DNA of 64,000 nt. Source: CALJDF01 sp038121105. GTDB taxonomy: Bacteria; Pseudomonadota; Alphaproteobacteria; SHVP01. Where the stretch lies: contig JAYONB010000003.1 of the NCBI GenBank assembly GCA_038121105.1, positions 229,300 through 293,299 of the forward strand, written 5' to 3'. Shown here one piece after another: positions 17,781 through 24,202 of the stretch (the stretch's first letter is position 1; the number at the start of each line of letters is the position of its first letter). A model generated the notes under the pieces. The model saw only the letters and a list, made by a program, of their open reading frames with translations. It was not told the DNA's origin and did not search any database. Made by a program: the position numbers and the translations under genes.

Positions 17781-19330
17781 TATGAGCGTACCTGCTGGGC
17801 CGGGGGCGTGCCGGCCTCTTCTGGGGTTTCACAACCGGTGACGCAACAGCGGCCCGGTTGTTTGTCGCGGGAGGGCGAACCGGTTTCATCGGCTAGCGCG
17901 CCACGATCAAGCAGGCGTTCAACCAAATCGACTTTGTCTTGTAACGGATAGCTACGGAATATCTCAAGGCCCATGGCTTCGGGCGAGCCGCCGCCGTGCA
18001 ACGAGATGATGGAGTACCACCCGGCCTGACCGGAAGCGGTGAGATCTTCGATCATGCGCGCGACATCCATGCGCTTGTCGTAGGGAATATCGTCGCGTCC
18101 ACGCAACACGTCGGACAGCATGCCCGCGGTCTCCGGATTGTGGTCTTCGTCAGGACCCGGCAGGGCAACGACCAGACCGCCGGACACTTCGTGCGCCACG
18201 CGATGCATATCGTATATCTGCGTCGACATGAGAAGCTTGCCGATGTTGGCGTAGATGCGCTCGGGTTCGACGATGCCCGAGGGGTCGAGCTGGCCGTAGG
18301 TCGAACACGCGACCCCGCAGGCGTAAAACCCTTCGACGATCTTGATGAGATCGACCATACGGGCGCGCAAGTGGGGCACACGCGCGACATCCAGTCCGTT
18401 GGCTTCGGTCATCAGCATTCCGGCGCCGATCAAGAGATCGCCGAAGCCGGCGCGCGCGCCGATGCAGGAATGCCGGTGATGCGCGGCATAGGACGTGGTG
18501 AGGAACTGGCTGTGCTGCCATTCGCCGGCCAGGAAGACACGCTCCCACGGTACGAATACGTCCTCGAACACGACGACGCCGGTGGATTGACCGTATTTGT
18601 TGCTGAACTTGGCGGCCTCGACGCCGGGCCGACCGGCGGGGCGAGCAATGATGGTGACGCCTTCGGCATCGACCGGCACCGCGCAACACACGGCAAAGTC
18701 CTTGTCGGCTTCGGTCATGTTGCGGCACGGCATGACGAGGAATTCGTGCACGTAGGGCGCGGCGGTCACGATCGCTTTGGTGCCGCGGATGACGATGCCG
18801 TCGGGCCGACGTTGGGTGATGTGCAAATAGGTATTGGGATTGGCTTGTTCGTGGGGCCGCTTGGAACGATCTCCTTTGGCGTCGGTCATGGCGACACCAA
18901 GGGTGAGATCGTCGTCCTGCACTTTGTCGAGATACGACAAGAAGCGGTCGTGCACGCCCGCATTGCCGTCTTGATCGATCCGCCAAGTGGCCTGGAAGAT
19001 CGCATTGAGGGCGTCTTGCGTGAGATACCGTTGGGCGCATCCCGATTCCTGACAGACCAGCCGCACCGCCTCGAGCTTGTGCAGCAAGTCGGTGGTGGTG
19101 GTGTTCATGTGCAGGAAGCGATTGACGGTTTTGCCGTTGCGCGCCTCGGTCGGCGCCATCAAGAAACGGCTGCGTTCGGCCAACGCTGTATCGTAGGTAA
19201 CGCCGATCGCATTGATGCCCGGCATGAAGCGGGCCTCGTCGGCCACCGAGTCGACGCGGTCGCCGTTGACGAACACCTTCGGCCGATAGCGGCGCAGCGA
19301 TTCGCGGTAGGCTTCGGCGGTCATCAACAT
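17780..19330 (-). CDS. 4-hydroxyphenylacetate 3-hydroxylase (HpaB) family protein
   Basis: 516 residues with the HpaB/PvcC/AbfD fold: LMTAEAYRESLRRYRPKVFVNGD at the start, a central HRHSCIGARAG segment and an EIFRSYPLQDKVDLVERLL end. In 4-hydroxybutyryl-CoA dehydratase, the [4Fe-4S] member, Cys and His ligands occupy defined positions; here the second N-terminal Cys (QRY where QRC is expected) and the Cys after HR.S appear absent, so this is more likely a FADH2-dependent monooxygenase. A Cys-containing tail (GRCCVTGC) follows the domain. It is preceded by TauD (23-bp gap) and overlaps CitE. Confidence 0.85.
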   Translation of the reverse strand: MLMTAEAYRESLRRYRPKVFVNGDRVDSVADEARFMPGINAIGVTYDTALAERSRFLMAPTEARNGKTVNRFLHMNTTTTDLLHKLEAVRLVCQESGCAQRYLTQDALNAIFQATWRIDQDGNAGVHDRFLSYLDKVQDDDLTLGVAMTDAKGDRSKRPHEQANPNTYLHITQRRPDGIVIRGTKAIVTAAPYVHEFLVMPCRNMTEADKDFAVCCAVPVDAEGVTIIARPAGRPGVEAAKFSNKYGQSTGVVVFEDVFVPWERVFLAGEWQHSQFLTTSYAAHHRHSCIGARAGFGDLLIGAGMLMTEANGLDVARVPHLRARMVDLIKIVEGFYACGVACSTYGQLDPSGIVEPERIYANIGKLLMSTQIYDMHRVAHEVSGGLVVALPGPDEDHNPETAGMLSDVLRGRDDIPYDKRMDVARMIEDLTASGQAGWYSIISLHGGGSPEAMGLEIFRSYPLQDKVDLVERLLDRGALADETGSPSRDKQPGRCCVTGCETPEEAGTPPAQQVRS

Positions 19331-19353
19331 CGTGTTTCGCCTTTCGGGCTTTT

Positions 19354-20202
19354 CTAGAACGGCACCGCCAAATCAGGCGGCGGCAAGATCGTGGTGCGCT
19401 TCATCAAACGCTGCTGGCCTTCGTCGAACGGCTCGCGCCGGTGCATGGTGCTGGCATTGTCCCACATCACGCCGTCACCCGCCTGCCACTTGTGGGTGTA
19501 GACGAATTCCGGGCGTACCGTCCACTCGAACAGCTCTTCTAGCAGCGCATCGCTCTCGTCGGTCGGCATCCCGACGATCTGGGTCGTCATGCCGGGACAA
19601 ATATAGAGCGCTTTGCGCCCCGTGATGGGATGGGTCCGAACCAGCGGGTGTTCGACGTCAGGCGTCTGTTTGGTCTGCTTTTTGTCGGTCGGTACCGAGT
19701 AGGTCTTATTGAAGGCCGCGTAGGACTGCACCGCCTTGCGGCCGTCGACGAGCGCCTTGGTCTTTTCGGGCAACATTTCGTAGGCACGCGACATGTCGGC
19801 AAAGGAAGTCTCGCCTTTTTCCTTGGGCAAGGTATGCGCCATCAAGAACGAGCCAAGGGCCGGTCTGGCCAGATAGATCTGGTCGTAATGCCAACCCACC
19901 TCGCCTTGCGACAAGATGCCGATGTCCCGGCCGGTCTCGTCTTTCATGTTCGAGATGTAGAGGATTTCGGGGTGTTCGCGGGACAGATATTCCGTCCGCA
20001 CGTGGATCTCGAGTTCGCCGAACCGTTTGCTGAAGGCAACCAGGTCGGCCTCGTCCATTTTGAGGCCGTGGAAAACCAGAACCTGGTATTCGTTCCACGC
20101 CTTGGTCAGTTCGGCGAGCGTCGCATCGTCGACCTTGCGCAGATCGATCGGCTCGACTTCGCCCACAAATGTTTCTTTGATCGGTTTGACGCCCAACGCC
20201 AT
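19354..20202 (-). CDS. TauD/TfdA family Fe(II)/2-oxoglutarate dioxygenase
   Basis: 282 residues. The facial triad is visible: His105 and Asp107 in GWHYDQ and the distal His near residue 254 in NASTMHRREPF, followed by an Arg (RLMKRTT) suited to bind 2-oxoglutarate. Family members hydroxylate taurine, 2,4-D and related acids. It is the first gene of a three-gene operon with the HpaB-like and CitE-like genes. A TATAAT -10 (20257-20262, minus strand) directly abuts the GTACGGAC operator-like motif 47 bases upstream. Confidence 0.9.
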   Translation of the reverse strand: MALGVKPIKETFVGEVEPIDLRKVDDATLAELTKAWNEYQVLVFHGLKMDEADLVAFSKRFGELEIHVRTEYLSREHPEILYISNMKDETGRDIGILSQGEVGWHYDQIYLARPALGSFLMAHTLPKEKGETSFADMSRAYEMLPEKTKALVDGRKAVQSYAAFNKTYSVPTDKKQTKQTPDVEHPLVRTHPITGRKALYICPGMTTQIVGMPTDESDALLEELFEWTVRPEFVYTHKWQAGDGVMWDNASTMHRREPFDEGQQRLMKRTTILPPPDLAVPF

Positions 20203-20247
20203 GAATCACCCCCACCCACCTCGAGCGGGCACCCGTCACTGATTAAA

Positions 20248-20257
20248 TGTACGGACA
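20248..20257. promoter_or_regulatory. Candidate GntR operator, site 3 (TauD operon promoter)
   Basis: Read on the minus strand, TAATGTCCGTACATTT lies 46 bases upstream of the TauD start. It shares the 10-base core TGTCCGTACA with site 2. It follows directly after a perfect TATAAT, so a bound repressor would cover the transcription start region. Confidence 0.6.
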
Positions 20258-20291
20258 TTATAGTGATCCGCGCTCGGCGGTCTACCGGTGA

Positions 20292-20711
20292 CTAACGGGC
20301 GCTCACCCGGGTGAGGAGTTGGACCGACAAAAGTTGGCCTTCGAGCCGCTGGTTGAGGTCCAAGCAGGTCGCAACCTCGTCGCGTTGGTCGGCGGCGACG
20401 GTGCTTTTGGCCGCGGCGACGTTGAGCCAAGCATAGGCACGGGTCAGATCGGGCGATACGCCCCGGCCCCGCCGATAGAGATTGGCCAGTTCCACCTGGG
20501 CCGGCACGCTGGCCGCCAGGGCTGCGGATTTGGTCACTTCGAAGTGGGCGACGTCATTCTTTTTCGTGCTGACCGTTGCAGCCGGAACGTCGCATGACGG
20601 GGAGGCCGCGTGGGCCGAAGTCGGAAGGAGAGCAAGAACAAAAATACACGCGCCGGTGAAGCGCCGGAGAGGTGCGGCGGTCGACGTTCGGACCCGAACG
20701 GGTGCTACCAA
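20292..20711 (-). CDS. Small secreted Sel1-repeat-like protein (TTG start)
   Basis: 139 residues: an Ala/Leu-rich signal peptide ending TSAHA, then about 100 residues with a Sel1/TPR-like motif (AQVELANLYRRGRGVSPDLTRAYAWLNVAAA). The start is taken as TTG at 20711 because AGGAGGAG lies 8 bases upstream, which overlaps the end of the preceding gene by 7 bases; no ATG serves. The neighbour at 20705-21130 has the same layout (signal peptide plus one Sel1-like unit), so the two appear to be a tandem pair of periplasmic proteins. Confidence 0.6.
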   Translation of the reverse strand: MVAPVRVRTSTAAPLRRFTGACIFVLALLPTSAHAASPSCDVPAATVSTKKNDVAHFEVTKSAALAASVPAQVELANLYRRGRGVSPDLTRAYAWLNVAAAKSTVAADQRDEVATCLDLNQRLEGQLLSVQLLTRVSAR

Positions 20712-21130
20712 CTCTCTTGCTCCTCCTCGTCGTCTTGCAACAGCGCCAGAACTTTGGCATTGGCCAAACGCAGTTCGGCCTGGGTCAGACAACCCGAGAT
20801 GGTCTGGCTGACATGAGTCGCCGCGGCACCCTTTTGCGTCGCGAGGTCGGACCACGCTTGGGCGAGAACGAGATTGCGCGCGACGCCAAGACCGTCGCGA
20901 TACATCTGCGCGACCTCAACCATGGCGCTGGGATTACCGGCGCGGGCGGCCGAAACGGCGGCTTCATATTGTTGGGAGGACGCTGCCGCGAAGGTGCCAT
21001 GACCCGCGCCGCAAGACTGCGCTTGGCTCTGCGCGACGACTTGAGACGTGATGAGGGCGAGAACCGAGGCCGCGGCGAGACCTGAAATCGCGCGGCGCAG
21101 GCGCTGCTGTTTCTTTCGGCGGATGGACAT
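20705..21130 (-). CDS. Small secreted Sel1-repeat-like protein
   Basis: 141 residues beginning MSIRRKKQQRLRR, a basic N-region followed by a hydrophobic signal sequence ending QVVAQ. The mature part contains one Sel1/TPR-like unit (PSAMVEVAQMYRDGLGVARNLVLAQAWSDLA) and a very acidic end (DDEEEQESW). The ATG at 21130 is chosen over 21169 because GGGGAGAA is correctly spaced. It is the first gene of a two-gene operon with 20292-20711. Function unknown. Confidence 0.65.
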   Translation of the reverse strand: MSIRRKKQQRLRRAISGLAAASVLALITSQVVAQSQAQSCGAGHGTFAAASSQQYEAAVSAARAGNPSAMVEVAQMYRDGLGVARNLVLAQAWSDLATQKGAAATHVSQTISGCLTQAELRLANAKVLALLQDDEEEQESW

Positions 21131-21279
21131 GCTGCGTTCTCCCCAGAAAAAGAACTGTGTCGTTTTCACAAATATAGGACCGCGCGCCCGAGATTGCTAC
21201 TTTAACGGGTTTAGTGTTTAGTAAAAACAATCTATAATTTTGTTGTAATTTTGAACAATTCCCCAAAACGAGAGGATTC

Positions 21280-22077
21280 ATGGCAAAAATCGGGATAATC
21301 GGGCTGGGCGCCCTCGGCACGGCCATGGCCGAATGCCTCTTGGCGGCCGGCCACGCGGTGGTGGGGTTCAACCGCACGCCGCAAAAGGCGACCGCGTTGG
21401 CCCCGCGCGGACTTCAACCCGTCGATAGCGCCGCCGCGGCGTGCACGGCCGATATCGTGTTCAGCGTGCTCTTGGACGATGCCGCCGCACGTGCGGTGCT
21501 GTGGGAAAACGACCCCTTCGAAGGGACAGCGGCGGTCCATGTTTCGGTGAGCACGATCGGCATTCCGGTCGTGCGCGACCTGGCGCAACGCCACGCTGCG
21601 CGGGGTCAGGCGTTCGTTTCGGCCCCGGTGTTCGGCCGTCCCGACAACGTGCGCGACGGCAGCGCCGTGATCGCGGTGGGCGGCGCCGCGGCCGCGATAG
21701 ACCGCTGCCGCGCGGCCCTTGCCTGTTGCGGCCAGGTCGCCGAAGTCGGCACCGATCCGGGTACCGCCAACGCCATCAAGATGGCGGGCAATTTCCTGAT
21801 GGCCTCCGCCGTGCAAAGCCTGCGCGAAGCCTTGGAGTTGGCCGACGCCGCAGGCGGCGAACGGCAGCAATTCGTCGACATCGTGACGACCGCCTTGTTT
21901 CCCACATCGTTCTACCAACGCTTCGGCGAGGTGCTGGCCGCACAAGGCAGCGACGCGCCGGCCATCAACCCGTTCGCCAACTCGGCGCGGTTGATCGCCC
22001 GGACGAGTCGCGAGTTGTCGGTGCCGACGCCGCTGGCGGATGCCTTGGCGGCAGCCTTGGATCGGCCGCTGACATGA
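21280..22077 (+). CDS. NAD(P)-dependent oxidoreductase, 3-hydroxyisobutyrate dehydrogenase-like
   Basis: 265 residues of the beta-hydroxyacid dehydrogenase family: the Rossmann start IGIIGLGALGTAMAECLLAAGH, VGFNRTPQKA, the substrate-binding-type segment VSAPVFGRP, and the catalytic-Lys helix region GTANAIKMAGNFLM with Lys in the expected position. It would oxidise a 3-hydroxy acid or reduce an aldehyde/imine. A clear GAGAGGATTC ribosome site precedes the ATG. The stop overlaps the next start (ATGA). Confidence 0.85.
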   Translation: MAKIGIIGLGALGTAMAECLLAAGHAVVGFNRTPQKATALAPRGLQPVDSAAAACTADIVFSVLLDDAAARAVLWENDPFEGTAAVHVSVSTIGIPVVRDLAQRHAARGQAFVSAPVFGRPDNVRDGSAVIAVGGAAAAIDRCRAALACCGQVAEVGTDPGTANAIKMAGNFLMASAVQSLREALELADAAGGERQQFVDIVTTALFPTSFYQRFGEVLAAQGSDAPAINPFANSARLIARTSRELSVPTPLADALAAALDRPLT

Positions 22078-22835
22078 GGTCGTCTTGGGCGATCGCCGCC
22101 GTCGCCGCGCTGCTGCTGGGCGTCGCAAGCGCCGGCGCCGCCCCCCTGCCCCGCACTGATTGCGGCGCCGCCGCGCCGGACGCGGGCGCCGCGCAGCCGC
22201 ATGTCGGCATTTGGTTCGGCGACGAACTTGCGAATTGGATGCCGCCTCAGTGCACCGGCTGGGCCGCGCAGCCGTTTACGGTGCTGGTGGAGACGGCGGG
22301 GCGGACCCATTTGACCGGCGATGCCGACGAGATTCTTGGGCGGCTGGCGCGGATCAGCGATCTGACCACCATCCGCTATTGGTCGACGACGCGGGACCGA
22401 TGGCGTGCGTTGATCCCCGAGGCCGCAGCGCTGGCGGCACCCGATCCGGCGCAGCGGCGCGGCGATTTCACCGCCGCGGATCTTCGCGCAGGGCCGGTGT
22501 TCTTTTGGCAGGAAGAAAACACCCCGTTGGACGCGGTGACCTATCGAATGACTGTACGCCGGGCCGACACCGACACCGTGGCAATCGAGATCAGCAACGC
22601 CTTGGCGGCCCGGGCCGGTCTGTTCGAACGCGTACCGCCGGGCCATCACGCGTTCTTTTATCGTTTCGATCGTCGCGAGGACGGCGGCTGGACGTTGTAC
22701 GGCCTGATGCGTAGCGGCAGCGGGCCCCGCCTCGTCGCCCGTGCCGGGCGCAAGTCTTACGGCAACCGCGCGGTCGCGTTGTTTCGCTATCTTGCCGGCG
22801 AAATCACCGACGGGACGCCGGCGGTCTACCCCTAA
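22074..22835 (+). CDS. Secreted protein of unknown function (DUF6675-like)
   Basis: 253 residues with a signal peptide (cleavage near AGAAP). The mature protein has VGIWFGDELANW and an ISDLTTIRYWSTTRDRWRALIPEA segment that reminds me of DUF6675 proteins, but I hold that assignment weakly. Several conserved Trp/Tyr residues suggest a lipid- or ligand-binding periplasmic fold. The ATG at 22074 overlaps the dehydrogenase stop, so the genes are coupled. Confidence 0.65.
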   Translation: MRSSWAIAAVAALLLGVASAGAAPLPRTDCGAAAPDAGAAQPHVGIWFGDELANWMPPQCTGWAAQPFTVLVETAGRTHLTGDADEILGRLARISDLTTIRYWSTTRDRWRALIPEAAALAAPDPAQRRGDFTAADLRAGPVFFWQEENTPLDAVTYRMTVRRADTDTVAIEISNALAARAGLFERVPPGHHAFFYRFDRREDGGWTLYGLMRSGSGPRLVARAGRKSYGNRAVALFRYLAGEITDGTPAVYP

Positions 22836-22837
22836 AC

Positions 22838-22867
22838 GAAAATCGGCCGGGGTCGCCCCCGGCCGAT
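22838..22867 (-). terminator. Rho-independent terminator of the OmpA-like gene
   Basis: ATCGGCCGGGG / CCCCGGCCGAT form a long G/C-rich stem (22842-22867). Read on the minus strand it is followed by TTTCGTTT, making a terminator 26 bases after the OmpA-like stop. Because it lies between convergent genes it may also act on the plus strand, where the U-tract is poor. Confidence 0.75.
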
Positions 22868-22892
22868 CATCAGGTTTCTTGAAACCGGCGGA

Positions 22893-23780
22893 CTAGAACG
22901 AAATCACCACACGCCGGTTGAAGACCGATGCGACGCCGTCCTGAGTCGGCTGCGCGGGTTGCGCTTCACCGTAGGATTGGGCCGTGATCGCGCGGTCGGA
23001 AATGCCCGCTTCCATCAGGGCTCGCTTGACCGCCGCGGCGCGACGATCGGAGAGTTTGATGTTGGAGCGGATATCGCCGGCCCGGTCGGTGTGACCGACG
23101 ACCATGATCTTGGTCGCGCCGCGCGCCTTGGCCTGACCGGCCGCTTTGCGCACGGTGGCCGCATTAGCCGGGGTCAGACGATCGCTGTTGGTCTCGAAGT
23201 AGATCGTGAACTCGACAGGCTTGGGGGCTGCCGGTGCCGGTGCGGGCTTGGGCGCCGGTTCGGCCTCGGCAACCATCGCCGCCGGACGGCGAAGACGATC
23301 CATGAACTCTTCGGCCGAGGTCAATGCGCCGAAGAACTGGCCGCGACAGGCCGCGATGTCACGCGGCTGGAAGTTCTCTTCTTGCTCTTGCATCCAGCAA
23401 TCAAACGCAACTTGCGCGCGCGCCATCAAGGCCGGAATGTGATTGATCGCGCCCTGACCCATCAGCGCCGTCAGGCGGATGCGGGCGTCGCTCAGGTCGG
23501 CCCGGGCGGACGCTGGAATATCACGGCTATTCAAGCCCTCGGGCCCGATGTTGTTGCCCGCACCAACGAACATGGCGCGCTCGGCGAAGCGATCCGAATC
23601 GGCGTAGTCGGCTTCGGCGAACTCTGTCCGTGCTTGTTCGAGATAGCCCTTGTAGAGCGAGACTTGGTAGAGCGTGCCGATCGGCTCGATCTTTTCGGCT
23701 TTGCCCAATTGCATGCCTGAACAAGCCGCCAAAAAGAGCGGCACGGAAATAACCGCTAGAAAGCGGGGTGACTTGGCCAT
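22893..23780 (-). CDS. OmpA-family outer-membrane lipoprotein
   Basis: 295 residues. The N-terminus is a lipoprotein signal with lipobox LAAC (Cys about residue 20). The C-terminal ~120 residues are an OmpA/Pal peptidoglycan-binding domain (FTIYFETNSDRLTPANAATV, VVGHTDRAGDIRSNIKLSDRRAAAVKRAL). A Pro/Ala-rich linker joins them. It should anchor the outer membrane to peptidoglycan. The ATG at 23780 is preceded by GGAGG at ideal spacing, which rejects the longer open frame. Confidence 0.9.
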   Translation of the reverse strand: MAKSPRFLAVISVPLFLAACSGMQLGKAEKIEPIGTLYQVSLYKGYLEQARTEFAEADYADSDRFAERAMFVGAGNNIGPEGLNSRDIPASARADLSDARIRLTALMGQGAINHIPALMARAQVAFDCWMQEQEENFQPRDIAACRGQFFGALTSAEEFMDRLRRPAAMVAEAEPAPKPAPAPAAPKPVEFTIYFETNSDRLTPANAATVRKAAGQAKARGATKIMVVGHTDRAGDIRSNIKLSDRRAAAVKRALMEAGISDRAITAQSYGEAQPAQPTQDGVASVFNRRVVISF

Positions 23781-24058
23781 GAATTCCTCCAACAAAAGCA
23801 CAGGTTCGCGGGTTCCAGGTTGGCCCTGGATCAATTTGGGCGACTGTACCCTTCGCAAGCGTGCGCGGTCCACCCGCGAATCCCGCCAAAAGGGCCGATT
23901 ATCGTGCTGAATCGGCCACTATTGGGGGGAAAATGCGCCATTTTCGGTCCGCCCGGCGGGCGAATGCTACGAAGGCCCGCATCGAGGGCGGGGGGCACGA
24001 TGGCAAACGCCTGCCCCGTGGGCGGCGGCATCGGTTGAACCGTATCGGGCCCTCCCAT

Positions 24059-24121
24059 ATGCTCGGCGCCGTGAAAGCCCACGTGACTAAATCCACGACG
24101 TTCCTCTGGCGAAGCCGGTAA
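24059..24121 (+). CDS. Candidate trp leader peptide
   Basis: A 20-codon open frame (ATG 24059, TAA 24119-24121) ends in FLWRSR, with a single TGG codon at position 17. It lies 81 bases upstream of the fused anthranilate synthase gene and is directly followed by two adjacent hairpins. An in-frame GTG at 24071 is an alternative start. One Trp codon is fewer than in most known leaders (two or three), so this is a candidate only. Confidence 0.5.
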   Translation: MLGAVKAHVTKSTTFLWRSR

Positions 24122-24150
24122 TCCGGCGCGCAGCCGATCTGCGCTTTCAC
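24071..24150 (+). promoter_or_regulatory. Candidate transcription attenuator of the anthranilate synthase gene
   Basis: Two hairpins follow the leader Trp codon back to back: GCCGG/CCGGC (24114-24127, loop TAAT, overlapping the leader stop) and GCGCAG/CTGCGC (24128-24144), the second followed by TTTCACGCTCTCT. In addition GTGAAAGC in the leader (24071-24078) is exactly complementary to GCTTTCAC (24143-24150), a long-range pairing that would enclose both hairpins and would be broken by a translating ribosome. A third hairpin (24174-24188) lies just before the ribosome-binding site. Confidence 0.5.
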
Positions 24151-24202
24151 GCTCTCTAGTTCTACACGTCGGCGCGGGCCTCGCCCGCCACAGGAACCCA
24201 CC

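Noticed and set aside
24000..24038. Short frame MANACPVGGGIG upstream of trpEG, starting like rhizobial trp leaders
   Set aside because: It has no Trp codon and no adjacent hairpin; the frame at 24059-24121 is the better leader candidate.
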